Source: Gerris lacustris | Lineage: Eukaryota > Arthropoda > Insecta > Hemiptera > Gerridae | NCBI GenBank assembly: GCA_951217055.1 | Contig: OX578286.1 | Coordinates: 2,115,508-2,179,507 of the forward strand | Length of the DNA stretch: 64,000 nt | Direction: 5' to 3' | Shown here: positions 43,577 through 56,044 of the stretch, piece after piece | How positions within the stretch are numbered: position 1 is the stretch's first letter | Layout: every line of letters begins with the position of its first letter | The notes under the pieces: generated by a model | Database searches by the model: none | What the model was told of the DNA's origin: nothing | What the model saw: the letters and a program-made list of their open reading frames with translations, nothing else | Program-made: the position numbers and the translations under genes

Positions 43577-45450
43577 TTCTAACACCCTCTTGCATTCTGC
43601 TCCTACCTTTCCCTATGGCAATAGGCGCATAAAGATCTTCCAACCCCCTTCGTCATTCTGCTCCTCACTTTCCCTATAATATAATAATCCTTCCATTCCC
43701 TTCAATTTCCTTCCTATAAATCCCCTTCCATATTCCTTCCATTCCCTTTCCCTATAATATAAAGACCTTCCAGCCCCCTCTGTCATTCTGCTCCTCCCTT
43801 TCCCTATAGCAAAAGGCGCATAAAGATCTTCCCACCCCCTTCGTGATTCTGCTCCTCACTTTCCTTATGGCAATAGGTGCATAAAGATCTTCCAACCTCC
43901 TCTATCATTCTGCTCCTCCCTTTCCCTATGGCAATAGCTGCATAAAACCCTTCTAACCCCCTCTGTCATTCTGCTCCTTCCATTCTCTATGGCAATAGGT
44001 GTATAAAAACCTTCCAACCTCCTCTTTCATTCTGCTCCTTCCTTTCCCTATGGCAATAGGTGCATATAGATCTTCCAACCCCCTCTGTCATTCTGCTCCT
44101 CCCTTTCCCTATGGCAATAGCTGCATAAAACCCTTCTAACCCCCTCTGTCATTCTGCTCCTCCCTTTCCCTATGGCAATAGCTGCATAAAACCCTTCTAA
44201 CCCCCTCTGTCATTCTGCTCCTTCCTTTCTCTATGGCAATAGGTGTATAAAAACCTTCCAACCTCCTCTTTCATTCTGCTCCTTCCTTTCCCTATGGCAA
44301 TAGGGGCATATAGATCTTCCAACCCCCTCTTTCATTCTGCTCCTTCCTTTCCCTATAGCAATAGGTGCATAAAGATCTTCCAACCCCCTCTGTCATTCTT
44401 CTCCTCCCTTTCCCTATGGTATAATAATCCTTCCATTCCCTTTCCCTATAATATAAAGAAGACCTTCCAGCCCCCTCTGTCATTCTGCTCCTCACTTTGC
44501 TACCTTCTAAACCCCTCTTTCATTTTTCTCCTCCCTTTCCCTATGGCAAAAGGCGCATAAAGATCTTCCAACCCCCTTCGTCATTCTGCTCCTCACTTTC
44601 CTTATGGCAATAGGTGCATAAAGATCTTCCAACCACCTCTTTCATTCTGCTCCTCCCTTTCCCTATGACAATAGGTGAATAAAGATCTTCCAACCCCTCT
44701 GTCATTCTTCTCCTCCCTTTCCCTATGGTATAATAATCCTTCCATTCCCTTCGCATAAATCCCTTTCCATAATCCTTCCATTCCCTTTCCCTATAATATA
44801 AAGAAGACCTTCCAGCCCCCTCTGTCATTTTGCTCCTTCCTTTCCCTATGACAATAGGTGCATAAAGATCTTCCAACCCCCTTCGTCATTCTGCTCCTCC
44901 CTTTCCCTATGGCAATAGGTGCATAAAGATCTTCCAGCCTCCTCTTTCATTCTGCTCCTCCCTTCCCTATGGTAATAGGTGGATAAAACCCATCTAACCC
45001 CCTCTGTCATTCTGCTTCTTCCTTTTTCTATGGCAATAGGTGTAAAAGAACCTTCCAGCCTCCTCTTTCATTCTGCTCCTCCCTTTCCCTATGGCAATAG
45101 GTGCATAAAGATCTTCCAGCCTCCTCTTTCATTCTGCTCCTCCCTTTCCCTATGGCAATAGGTGCATAAAGATCTTCCAGCCTCCTCTTTCATTCTGCTC
45201 CTCCCTTTCCCTATGGCAATAGGTGCATAAAGATCTTCCAGCCTCCTCTTTCATTCTGCTCCTCCCTTTCCCTATGGCAATAGGTGCATAAAGGTCTTCC
45301 AACCTCCTCTTTCATTCTGCTCCTCCCTTTTCCTATGGCAATAGGCGCATAAAGATCTTCTAACCTCCTTTTTCATTCTGCTCCTCCCTTTCCCTATGGC
45401 AATAGGTGCAAAAATCCTTCTAACCCCCTTCGTCATTCAGCTCCCTCCTA
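43577..45450 (+). repeat. 61-bp satellite-like array
   Basis: About thirty units read CTTCCAGCCTCCTCTTTC, ATTCTGCTCCTCCCTTTC and CCTATGGCAATAGGTGCA. The distance from 45113 to 45174 is exactly 61 bp, and the right end is most uniform. Shorter variant units with TATAATAATCCTTCCATTCC interrupt the left and middle parts. CCTATGGCAATAGG is a near-palindrome. Confidence 0.93.
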
Positions 45451-45734
45451 CTTAATCCTGTATCATCACTTATGGAAGACGCCAAATTGTAATAACACAG
45501 TATTACTTCAAGCAATAAAGTACCGTTACTTCAGTCACTAAGAAAGCTTTAAGTTAAATGAATACACCTGCGCTGACAAGTTAAGCATTTCACTTATTTT
45601 ACGGTTGCCTGAATTTCATTTTAGAGACTAATAAATTCAGTATTAAAATGAACATCAGGTCCGAGTTCAATGTCCAAGGTCGACAAAATCAACCACCTCT
45701 AACCATTTTACCTTACCGTTCATAATGAATTAAT

Positions 45735-45889
<155 letters not shown>

Positions 45890-46129
45890 AAAATGACGAG
45901 GATTGGATGTATAGCCTTGCAAAACACTATTAGATTTAACATTAAATTTAATTACATTTTACTTTTACAATATTTATAACAGCATAAATTGGATTTTGTA
46001 ATTTCTTTTTGGTTCCGATAGAATAAACACAGGTTATTAACGGTGTTTCTTTTTTTAATTAGGTATAGGACTAGAATAGTAATTGAAAGTAACATTAATG
46101 GGCTTTGAGAAATAATTTAACGCACTTAA

Positions 46130-46727
46130 CCTTCGGGCGGGCGCGCGGGCGGCATTTACACCGCCATTTTGGAAAAATGCGCCCCCTGTGATTTTACAGT
46201 ATTCCAGCTTATCAGCTCCTTTAGGTATTCTCCAATTACTAATAATTCCTAGGTTTAATAAAACCATCGGTATACCCAGAACGTGAGCGGGTCGCCCACA
46301 CTTTAGTTTGAACATCGACAAGCTCCACTACAAACGGTCAGTACGGTGTAAATATTAGAGATATATTTTTTTTTTTACTTCATTTTTAGGCAAAAGAATT
46401 TGATCATTTATTAGAGTTAAGTTTTCTCATTACGTATACAAATTTAATACAATACCAGGATAGCAGAGAAAAAGTGTTAAGGCTGCGTTTTTATTTTTTA
46501 ACGAAAATTCTGAAAAAATGTTTAGTTTTGTGTATAAGTGTAATTTTGTTTTTATAAAAAAATGTGTTCAATAAAACTTTTTTTAATTCAAAATGAATGT
46601 TTTATTATTATTACCTATTGAAGAAACTAATTTCTACAAAAACAAGGACCTACAAGCTTCAAATATGGAAGGAAACAAAAGCGGTGTAAATGCCGCCGCG
46701 CGCCAATAATACGCGCCCGCCCGAAGG
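46130..46727. mobile_element. piggyBac-like non-autonomous element
   Basis: TTAA flanks both ends (46126-46129 and 46728-46731). The ends are perfect 16-bp inverted repeats, CCTTCGGGCGGGCGCG. A subterminal inverted pair GCGGCATTTACACCGC/GCGGTGTAAATGCCGC lies inside. The 598-bp interior encodes no piggyBac transposase (about 550-600 residues in the family), so it would depend on an enzyme made elsewhere. The GC-rich ends contrast sharply with the AT-rich flanks. Confidence 0.85.
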
Positions 46728-46731
46728 TTAA

Positions 46732-47035
46732 GTAAGTGCAGTAGTCGCATTAGAGTCATTTAGGTTGTCTATAGATATTGGCGCTAGATGGATTCACTTT
46801 ATTTAATGATATCTAATCTTCCCCTCTCATTTTATTTAGAAGAACTAAAAAAAAGTGGATACCCTTTAAAATAGGTTCTTTACAGGGTAATGATTTGTTA
46901 TATCTACAAATAAACTCATGCATTGTACCACTCATTGTGTAATTTTTGAAATCGGAGACATAAAACATTTTCGATCTTCGTAACGAATATAGCTCTCGTT
47001 ACCTTCGGTAATTTCGGAAGCAAATGTTGTCATTA
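46732..47035. other. No gene recognised
   Basis: The right part holds a degraded Z-tip-like stretch (GTAACGAATATAGCTCTCGTTACC) near 46980-47005, ahead of the fuller Z copy. Nothing else is recognised. Confidence 0.35.
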
Positions 47036-47037
47036 CT

Positions 47038-47605
47038 TTATTATTCTCGTATTTTTAAAATACTCTGCCAATTAGTGTGGCACATAGCTTCCTCGCGTCC
47101 TATTTCGTAAATCTTAATGATTTTATACTTTTAAAACTTATTGATGCCAATTTTATCCCCCCCCCCCTTTTTTTTAATACTGTCAAAATTGTTTTGATTT
47201 TTTACATGAATTAAAGTATCAATTTAACAAAATTTTATAGAGGGCAGACGATTGAAATTATTCTGGGGCTATCTTTTGAAGATATAGGTGTAAATAAATG
47301 TATGTTTCTGTGCATGTGGAAGAGAAACAAATGGATGCATAAGGTTGAAACTTATATGGGACCAAAAATGAGCTAATTATGACCTACCATACAAATTTCA
47401 ATAAAATCGGACTAGTTGTTTTTTAGATATGTTGGTTTGCAAATATTGAGCGGCAGACCGACAAACAGATACGGAACCAAAATTGTTCCCTGATATCTAA
47501 AAGGGATTTCTGTCTTGGAATTTTTGAAATCAGAGACCTAACAATTTTTCTTCTTCAGAACGATCACATAGCTTCCTTTACCTTCGGTAAGCTCGGAATC
47601 AAAAA
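47038..47605 (-). repeat. Z-family repeat, near full copy
   Basis: The blocks follow the 38.3-kb copy in order, ending in CTTCCTTTACCTTCGGTAAG and CTCGGAA. It lacks a short internal piece near 47270. Confidence 0.8.
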
Positions 47606-47675
47606 AGAAATTACCGAAGAAGGCTCGATTATATAATTTGAGCGATCTACTACATAATATAGTGACAGTCCATTC

Positions 47676-48610
47676 AAGGGTGATTCTAATTTAAAGTGCA
47701 ATTTTCATGTCCTAGATGAATAACTGGAGTTTTTTTCACATAATTGACAGGATTTTTCTTCATGGTAACTCAGTTAAGCTTACAGAACTACAACCAAGCA
47801 AAAAAATAATGCGCCACTTAATTTTAATCGCTACAAAACTTTTCAATAGGCGATTTTGTAACAACCGTGGCTGTCCTTAAGTCAGTTGTTCTTATTCACT
47901 TCACTCTAGCTCATACATTAATAATTTTATTCAAAAACTTATTGGATAATTTTGAAGTAGGATCCTACCAGAATTAAAATATGTGTTAGTTATTAAAAAT
48001 AATAAATTATTACTAAATGGAACTTCATGTTAAATTTTGTCCTTTAAAAAAATGTAATTACCATGGCATTATAGATGTGACCCTACTCTGGTTGTGGCGA
48101 GAGAATTTTCCAATGCTGCAACACTGGTTTTCTTTTGATAGGGGATGAGCTGAACCCTTCAGTTTAGAGTTAGCGCTAATTCCGATTGTTCTTCCAGTTA
48201 CGTACCCTTTTAAACGTAATTACAGTGCATGTTATTAAAGTCTATTTTCAGAAAACTTTTTAGGTTAAGTTATAGTTCATTGTTTAGGCTTTTAAGAGTG
48301 CTATTTAATGGTGTATTAAAATTGGGTTTTTATTTTAAACTACTGACCAAAATATTTTCTTAAAGTGTGAAATGTAACAACCGTGCACGAAAAAGTGTAA
48401 TTCACGTGGCTTAATTACCATGTTTTAAATAAACTTAATTCTGGCCTAAAATTTTAAAAAATTATTTCCCATATGTCCCGCATGCTGAAATATATCTGAA
48501 ATTAGTCCGAGAACATTCCATAATTTTTCCTGATTTTTTTTAAAAATTCAAAATTTTCAGTCTGTCTAATTTTAGATTCCAAAATAGCACTTTAAATTGG
48601 AATCACCGTT
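47676..48610. mobile_element. TIR element of about 935 bp
   Basis: AAGGGTGATTCTAATTTAAA at the left and an inverted AACGGTGATTCCAATTTAAA at the right define matching ends of 24 bp with three or fewer differences. No second copy or target duplication is seen in the window. The interior has no long frame. Confidence 0.55.
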
Positions 48611-48834
48611 AAAATACCACGAATCTCCTTATTATTCACGAATTTTGTAACTATTAAGTATTTATCCGAATTTAGGACGGTATTTATTCGATAAATAATA
48701 TTGTATGCCTGTGAAGCGATGTGGTACTTATTACAAATCATAATGTTAAATTTCTGATATTGCTTGTGTCGACTGTAATTTGAGTAAGAAGTTATAAATA
48801 AGACGTGAAATTTATGATTAAGTTTGATGGTTTG

Positions 48835-48890
48835 TCTGTGTGTGTCTGAAGCAGTGTGTAATTACTAATTACACACGATCTCCGGTGTAT
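48835..48890. repeat. Short hairpin GTGTGTAATT
   Basis: GTGTGTAATT, loop ACT, then its exact complement lies in otherwise unassigned AT-rich sequence (48611-49005), where I see no gene. Confidence 0.6.
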
Positions 48891-49007
48891 TTACAATTCT
48901 GCTCGCCTCCTAAATTATACACTATTAAATTTGCAATGGACCTTTACAAGTCTAAAAATAAACTCTTTGTAAAATAATATAGGTTTATGTAATAAACTTT
49001 TTATTAT

Positions 49008-49596
49008 TTTGCTTCCGAGCTTACCGAAGGTAACGGAAGCTATGTGATCGTTGCAAAGATCGAAAATATTTTAGGTCTCCGATTTCAAAAATTCTAAGAC
49101 AGAAATCCATTTGAGACAGTGTCTGTCTGTCGGTCTGTCGTTCGATTTTTGCGAACCAAGATATCTTAAAAACTACACGTCCGATTTTAATGAAATTTAG
49201 ATGGTAGGTCATAATTAGCCCATTGTTGGTCTCATATAAGTTTCAACCTTCTGGGCTTATTTGTTTCTCTTCCACATGCACATAAACATACATCTATTTA
49301 CACCTATAGCTTCAAAGTACTTATCTGATTTGTATGATATTTTTACAGTTTATCGAAACTAACCCGCAGATATCCCAAGATTAATTTGAACCGTCTGCAC
49401 ACTTTAACTTTTGCTAAATTGATACTTTAATTCATGTAAAATATTAAAACAATTTTGACAGATTAAAAAACGGGGAAACAATAAACAAATTAGGCAATAA
49501 TTGCTTGTAACAAAAGCATAAAACAAATACAGCACGTGGATAGGATGTGAGGAAGCTATGTGCCACACCAATAGGCAGTCTATTTTAGTATAAGAC
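49008..49596 (+). repeat. Z-family repeat, full copy
   Basis: It begins GCTTCCGAGCTTACCGAAGG, then TAACGGAAGC, forming the hairpin tip, and ends at CACACCAATAGGCAGTCTAT. This is the longest and best-preserved Z copy here. An FB-1 element follows at once. Confidence 0.82.
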
Positions 49597-49599
49597 TAA

Positions 49600-50144
49600 T
49601 AGTGCAGGATATAGCGTGGAAAAAAGTGTCTGACTAACATCAAGCTAGAATTTTGTGTATAAGTAAATGTTTTGGTGCTTTTGAAGAATATGTGGTCTGC
49701 TAAGTTCGTCAGTGGGACATAGCTTGGCAATAGGCATTAAAAAAAAAAAAACCTGTGTAGAGCGGCCATGTCTCTCCCATTTTGGTACAAAATGTAATTT
49801 TCATGATCCTGAGTACAAAATTAGTTAGTAGACCAATAATGAAGTTGATTTGGAGTAATATTTGAATAACTAACCTATTAAGTGACAAACTATCATCAAC
49901 TTGATAATTGGTCTACTAACTAAGTTCGTACTCAGGATCATGAAAATCACATTGTCCACCAAAATGGGTTGGACATGGCCGCTCTCCACCGATTGTTTTT
50001 TTTCAAATAGCTATTGCCAAGCCATGTCCCGGAGACGAACTTAGCCGACCACATATTCTTAAAAGGCAGGAAAACATTTACTTATACACAAAATTCTAGC
50101 TTGATGTTAGTCAGACACTTTTTTGCACGCTATCTCCTCGACTT
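49600..50144. mobile_element. FB-1 foldback element, copy 3
   Basis: Ends TAGTGCAGGATATAGCG and CGCTATCTCCTCGACTT are more diverged than in the other copies. TAA flanks both sides (49597-49599 and 50145-50147). It lies just beyond the end of a Z repeat. Confidence 0.82.
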
Positions 50145-50149
50145 TAATT

Positions 50150-50320
50150 TCATTATAAAAAAATTGGTCCGAGACAACTCAGACCAACTTCCTTACATCC
50201 GAGTTCACAATAACTTAGCCCAGTGTTTTTCATTTATTAGTTAAAGAGTTTTCCGAGGTACTATAATTATTATCAAACAGTTTATCAAAATTAATCTTGA
50301 AAATAACTTCGGCACTCCTT
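50150..50320 (-). repeat. R-family fragment
   Basis: GGTCCGAGACAACTCAGACC, GAGTTCACAATAACTTAGCC and CAGTGTTTTTCATTTATTAG match the terminal part of the R family in reverse. The B-box part is missing. Confidence 0.65.
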
Positions 50321-50936
50321 CTGTCCACTAAATGAGCAATTAGTTCTTGATTTTTAAAAAAAAAATAATAAAAATAACCTGATAACACAATTTAGTGAAT
50401 TGCTAGACGTTCTTCGTGCTTTGCCAAAACAAATTTCAAGTGGATATAGCTGCTTTTGGGATTCAGCTACACATTTATATTATATAAGTATAAAACATGA
50501 CACTGTTCTCTTTATTTCATCATCTTCTGTTTGAATATTATCTGAGAAGAAATCTTTGCATTATGTTTGTTTGTCTTCTGAGTCGGATATAAGATTTTCA
50601 ATGAATCATTCTACTCATCAACAAACACCTAATCTTTGTTTACATTCTGAGTCATCTGATCCCGAAATAAATCTCATTTAGCGACAAAATAAACAAGACA
50701 AACTAACAAACAAACCGGTTAACTCATTATCTCTTATTTAAACGCTCGAATCTTTCTCTCGACGCCCCTTTATTTTGACGGAAAGGAATTTTAGTATATT
50801 TGCACGGATTCGGTTCTAGCCCACACATGAAGATTGCTGGAAAAAATAACAATTCAATAGATTTTTAAAAAACAAAACAAAAAAAAAATCCTTCCAAAAA
50901 AAAAAAGTACTTGCTAACAATCTACTAAGAGGGTTT
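50321..50936. other. AT-rich stretch, nothing recognised
   Basis: No repeat match, RNA gene or coding feature is seen. Confidence 0.35.
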
Positions 50937-51235
50937 ATATACTCCAGTATGGGGAAAAAGTTGTAATTTTGGATTAATTTAGAGGGACTAAAGTAAGTCT
51001 TTTCATCCCTGAACTCAAAAGGTAGGGAGAAAAAGTAAAAGTAGCGCAAAAAGTAAAAGTAGGGCGAAAAAGTAAGGATTGCATACTTAATTATTTTATA
51101 AATATGTAGTAGAAAATGAATGGCTAATGTAATGAAGTTGTTGAAATCAGGTTGGTGACACTGTTTTTTCGGCTTTGTTTATCTTTGTTAATAACCTGCA
51201 TCTAAATAACCTTCTATTTGAGTTTAATTCTATTG
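50937..51235 (-). mobile_element. Y-family element, truncated
   Basis: The left end is a degraded ACTCCAGTATGGGGAAAAAG version of the Y terminal repeat. The copy breaks off after the AACCTTCTATTTGAGTTTAA block, before the other end. Confidence 0.65.
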
Positions 51236-51504
51236 AATTTAATTCTTTGCTTTTTTGTTTTGTTTAATAATTTCTGGGATGAAATAGTCGCCATTAAAGA
51301 AACGCTATATATATATTTGTAATCAACATTTCAAAACCTTTAAAATGATACCCACTCAAATATTTGCAAAAAATGAAAAATGTTGCGACCAGGTCGCAAT
51401 TGCTCAAGTTGTGATGCTCACATCTTTTTTCCTTTTTTTTAGATAAAAGAACTTTAACTTGTAGGCCAATTAATATTTTACGTGCCAGATGAATTTCATA
51501 AAGG

Positions 51505-51848
51505 GTGGTTAGAGATGGTTAAAGGTGGTTAGAGGTGGTTACAGGTGGTTAGAGGTTGTTAGAGGTGGTTAGAGGTGGTTACAGGTAATTAGAGATGGTT
51601 AGAGGTGGTTAGAGGTTGTTAGAGGTGGTTAGAGGTGGTTAGAGGTGGTTAGAGGTGGTTAGAGGTGGTTACAGGTAATTAGAGATGGTTAGAGGTGGTT
51701 AGAGGTGGTTAAAGATGGTTAGAGGTGGTTAGAGGTGGTTAAAGATGGTTAGAGGTGGTTAAAGATGGTTAGAGGTGGTTAAAGATGGTTAGAGGTGGTT
51801 AAAGATGGTTAGAGGTGGTTAAAGATGGTTAGAGGTGGTTAAAGGTGG
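51505..51848 (+). repeat. K array (TTAGAGGTGG)n, G-rich strand up
   Basis: About 34 decamers of GGTTAGAGGT run on the plus strand, opposite to the other three K arrays. The right half alternates AGAGGTGGTT and AAAGATGGTT, a 20-bp higher-order unit. Confidence 0.95.
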
Positions 51849-51914
51849 CTCTAAATCTCGGCCTGGCACATACAATATGAATTTACTTTTTTGTATACAA
51901 TATTTAAAATCTAT

Positions 51915-52060
51915 AGCTACAATAATAAGTCGGGAGATATAATCCAAGATACGACGGAGGGACGCGGACGTACGAACTACCAAGAGCATAAGGTGCTCAT
52001 AATAAGCACCTTATAAGAGCATAAGGCATAATAACGGTGTCCTTAAAACCCTAAAAATTT
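51915..52060 (-). repeat. N-family repeat, inverted copy
   Basis: GGAGATATAATCCAAGATAC, GACGGAGGGACGCGGACG, TACGAACTACC and AAAACCCTAAAA match the 26.1-kb copy in reverse. A 10-bp hairpin ATAAGGTGCT...AGCACCTTAT is specific to this copy. Confidence 0.55.
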
Positions 52061-52457
52061 TATGTCTTGAATCAATGTTTTTTAATATTAAGTTAGTAAC
52101 GCGTAACGCTATCTAGCAAGAAATAATTGAAGTAGGTGTTTCGACGGATGTGTTAATGTTAAGACGTTAGGAAGAATTAAGCACTCGTACATTACACAAG
52201 GCTGTAATTACAGCGCTGTAATCTCACCGTAGCGCTGTTAACATTACCGACATGCTGTTCCTTGCTTAGCTCATTTGTAACTCTCAATCTGTTTCCACTA
52301 ACTAATTATAATTAATCTGTACAATCAGTTAGTTAGTTTTTCCACGATTAACACTTTTTTTACATTGTCGACGAAATAATAATGATATTAATTCCATGAA
52401 TCCTTTACCATTTTTAATTGTTTAACTCGTGTTTTGAGAATATAATTGTATTTATAT
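52061..52457. other. No gene recognised
   Basis: GCTGTAATTACAGC and CAGCGCTG-type palindromes lie near 52200-52250. Otherwise it is AT-rich without features. Confidence 0.35.
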
Positions 52458-52550
52458 ATCATAAAAGAGATGTAGCTCTATAACCAAACAGCATGTTAAC
52501 ACATTCTGTGTAAAGAAGTTATTTGGTTATTTAACTACATATTTTTAATG
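52458..52550. mobile_element. V-family MITE, short copy
   Basis: ATAAAAGAGATGTAGCTC and ACCAAACA pair imperfectly with TTATTTGGTTATTTAACTAC near the right end, as in the 29.67-kb copy. The centre is shorter. Confidence 0.5.
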
Positions 52551-52774
52551 ATAACCATAACACATTTAAAGATTTATATTTATAATATTTTATCTTACTC
52601 ACGGCAGCAAAATTTAGTATTACTTAACTTTTTTAAGGCTAGAAAGTACTATTTCAGTGTTATGTCATTAAAATATTTAAACAAGTAAGGCGCGCTTCAC
52701 GTAAGTACCTGGGGCGATAATCGCCGGTTTCTGTACATTAAAGTTAAAATTACACCAATTTTAATAGTAATATT

Positions 52775-53140
52775 CTTTTACTACTCTTCAAGACCTTTAA
52801 ATTGATGTATAACATGTTATGGTAACTAAAACAATGTTTTGTCACCAGCAATATTGGCCGCCATCTTGAAAATTTTAATAATTGCATATTCTTTTTCTTC
52901 ATTTCAAGACCTTTAAATTGATATATAACATGTCATGGTGACTAAAAACTTTTTTTTTAGTCGCCCGCTATATTGGCCGCCATCTTGAAAACATTAAGTG
53001 TGAAAAATCCAAAATGTGTCCAGCTGTCTCAAATGCCGAGATGCACCTATGTGCCGAATTTCATGTTCCTAGCTATATTATTAGTTTATGAATTGAAACA
53101 AGCAACGGACAGACACCAACGGACAGACAGACAGACAGAC
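52775..53140 (-). repeat. 130-bp repeat with AAGATGGCGGC boxes, inverted
   Basis: Two units carry GGCCGCCATCTTGAAAA on the plus strand together with AAGACCTTTAAATTGAT. They match the 6.2-7.0 kb array in reverse, and a CAGACAGACAGACAG run follows as the GTTT run does there. Confidence 0.75.
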
Positions 53141-53165
53141 AGAGCCGTTATATAAGGTTTTTTTT

Positions 53166-53812
53166 TTACTTTCTCATATAAAGAGAAAGTATTGTGGTGG
53201 CGCGAAAATTCTATTTTGAGATTTTGATGGATTTACACGTTTTGAGGTCCCCTGAGTCCAAAAAAGTGGTTTTTAAAAAATGTCTGTCTGTCTGTCGTCT
53301 GTCTGTCGTCTGTCGTCTGTCGTCTGTCTGTCGTCTGTGCAGACGCCTGGAGCCTAAACTACTGAGCCGATTTTGACGAAATTTGGCATACATGTTCACA
53401 AAAATCATACCCCGAGGCGAAATCGAGAAATGAATTTTAGCTCCAAATTTGGGGGCGCTACCCCCCAAAAACTCTGAAAAAACATGAAAAAAAAATATTT
53501 CTCGAAAACGGTTCCGACGATTTTGATTAAAAAATTCTAAAATGTAGTCCATTTGAAAACGAATCCAACGATATAAGCCGTTTTCCCGGGAAAAATCTAG
53601 TTCCTGAGAAAAAAGCTTAAAACGCGGACGGAGAGAGCCCGGGTTCGATTCCCCGCCCAGGAAAAGTGATTTTTATGATAAATTTTGATGAAATGTTTAA
53701 TAATATTTAAATGTACATTTGAAAACTAATAAATGGAAAACACTGGGCTAAGTAATTATAAACTCGTATATGAGAAAGTTTGTCTGAGTTGTCTCGGACC
53801 GATTTTTTACTT
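53166..53812 (+). repeat. R-family repeat, full copy
   Basis: It starts with the TTTCTCATATAAAGAGAAA hairpin, continues through TTTTGAGGTCCCCTGAGTCC, a TCTGTCTGTCGTCTG microsatellite, AGCCTAAACTACTGAGCC, GAAATCGAGAAATGAATTTT and CCCGGGAAAAATCTAGTTCC, then the perfect B-box-like GGTTCGATTCC, and closes with GTCTGAGTTGTCTCGGACCG. The minus-strand frame of 113 codons resembles one in the 22.1-kb copy, but other copies do not keep it. Confidence 0.85.
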
Positions 53813-53992
53813 TGTACAGAAACCTAAAAGCAGGCAGAAAAATATTTCCCTTTCTAAATTCCTAAGCAGGAAGAGTACAGTGTTTACCAATGCGTGTCAT
53901 AACATCTATTTTGTTTGTGTTTAGTTTTATTTTAATTTGTGTTATGTATTATGTATTGCAAGAAAAATCAGAAAGGTGGAAATATAATAATA

Positions 53993-54024
<32 letters not shown>

Positions 54025-55185
54025 TACTACATAAGGACGACAATGTGGATGATTAAAAAATAAAAATAAAATTTTTGAAAAGTTCCTCATTATTATTTGG
54101 TCTTTATCTTTGAACTATATATATTGCTTTACTTTAAAAGTAAATAAATAAATAAATAATAATAATAATTACTTCTTTTAATTAAAATAGAAGTAATATA
54201 GGGTTTGAATAAAAAGTTAAATATTATATTTAACAGAATTTTAAATTTATTCTTCTGTTATTTTACTTTAAAATAATATAATTATTTATTCTCATGTAAT
54301 ATATATATTTAAATTATCCCTCACGAGGTTTAACATTTCTAAAATATAAGAATGAACATAAATATGATAATATTATTAATATTGGATTTTATATAGAAAA
54401 AATATTAAAATATACAAATACAGCACCAACTATTAGATCATAGAGGAGAGGGATTGAATATAGTGGAAAGGTCGAACTTATAAATTATCTGATATTTATT
54501 TAATTATAGAAACTAGTTTTTTTATCTTAAAATTATAAAGTATAATATCGAATCATTTTGTATTCATTAAAAATATTGACATTTTAAGGGGAAAAAATTA
54601 ATTTGTCATTTATTTCTAGTTTTATATATTTAATTTTATATCCGGTTGACCTAAATACAAATTTCAGAAGTCATTCAACAAAAATATAGGTAAACAAAAC
54701 ACGCCCTGTTCGCGTCAGGGAGCCCTTAGCTTGACCTGGCCACGACTGGGTAAAATATTTTAAAAAAACTTTCCTAGATAAAAATCAAAATCTGAATTTT
54801 CAAAATGGAGACAGATGTTAACATAAAATATTGAAGTCTTAGTTAGCTTATAAAAAAGTATCATTGGTGTGAATTTTAGCTGATTCAAAGTTCAAAAGTC
54901 GATATTTTCAAAATGGTGGTAAATATCAAAAAGGAAGTCAGTGGAAATGTTTATCTTATAAAAAGATATAATTGGTGCAAATTTCAGAGCAATGGACAAT
55001 TTTTTTCGGTTTTTTTTTAACAACTTTTGAAATTGATAAATCCTTTGCAGATTTAGCAAAAATGGGTTATTGAAGTAAAAATTGGTGATTGTCAGGCCGT
55101 CACAACTACATGTCAGAAAGGATTTTTGTACTGAGTTTCAAGTTTCAATTCTCTAGCTTGAAAAGTGTGGGAGTTATGCGTGACC
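53813..55185. other. Very AT-rich stretch, nothing recognised
   Basis: A (TTA)n run of about 35 bp lies at 53990-54025. Loosely repeated TTCAAAATGG(A/T)G boxes occur near 54800-54920. No gene is seen. Confidence 0.4.
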
Positions 55186-55189
55186 GTGA

Positions 55190-55475
55190 CACAGACAGAC
55201 AGACATGCACACTGACAGACAGACATACACACAGACAGACAGACAGACATACACAGACATTTCTTTACAAAAAATTTAAATATAACTCCGGTTTTTGATT
55301 AGATAACTCTTCTTAACTGCATGTAGTACGGAAGTGGAGCATGCAGGTATTAAAAAAAAAAACAAAAAAAAAAAAACAACAACAGACAGACAAACAGACA
55401 TACACACAGACAGACAGACATACACACAGACAGACAGACAGACAGACATACACACAGACAGATAGACATCCAGCT
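55190..55475. repeat. (CAGA)n and ACACAGACAGACAGACAT minisatellites
   Basis: CAGA units at 55190-55262 and 55382-55472 alternate with CATACACA pieces. Frames over them are cysteine- or glutamine-rich repeat artefacts. Confidence 0.9.
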
Positions 55476-55877
55476 AAAAAACCACTCAAATCGTCCATAG
55501 AGAGACCCAGAACCGACAATTCTGCGCATAACCAATTTCGGTTTCCGAAATTGGTTATGCGTGAAGTCTCACGTAAAAAGGGTTTCGTTGGAAATGTGAA
55601 CATGACATTAGTTAGTATAAAGGAGGGGGGGGGGGGGGGAGGTACGCAAAATGTATTTTGACAAAATGGCAGGAAAAATTAAACACTTTCCACAAGTGTT
55701 CGATAACTTTCATTGAGGTTGTTGAAAAATCGCTTTATGCTTGAACGGCATATTACATTATAATTATAAAGCTCTTTTCTGGTAGATCATGAGTATGAAA
55801 GTTTTTCCCCTAAAATATTTCCTGGTAGCCATATTGAAAAAAAAAAAAAAATATTGCCGATATAAAGATAATACTTA

Positions 55878-56037
55878 TTTATGCACCTAGGGAGTAAAGT
55901 AAGCCATTATTCCCTGAGCGAAAAAAGTTGGTTCTTGAGGCGAAGCCGAAGGAACCATGGTCCCTAAATCCCGAGGCGAAGCTGAGGGAGATAATTATCG
56001 CGAGGGGAATAATGGCACTTTACTCACGAGGTACATA
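55878..56037 (+). mobile_element. X-family palindromic MITE
   Basis: TATGCACC(TAGG)GAGTAAAG and the inverted CTTTACTCACGAGGTACATA bound 160 bp. It is shorter than the 4.5-kb copy by one internal GAGGCGCAGCCGAGGG block. A Y element follows directly. Confidence 0.75.
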
Positions 56038-56044
56038 CAATAGT

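Noticed and set aside
46055..46321. piggyBac transposase remnant in the 46.1-kb element
   Set aside because: The 88-codon frame crosses the element boundary and shows none of the catalytic aspartates or the cysteine-rich end expected of the family.
53211..53552. 113-residue protein in R repeat (also 22154-22480)
   Set aside because: The frame is similar in two copies but broken or absent in the others and includes a microsatellite-derived TDRRQTD run.
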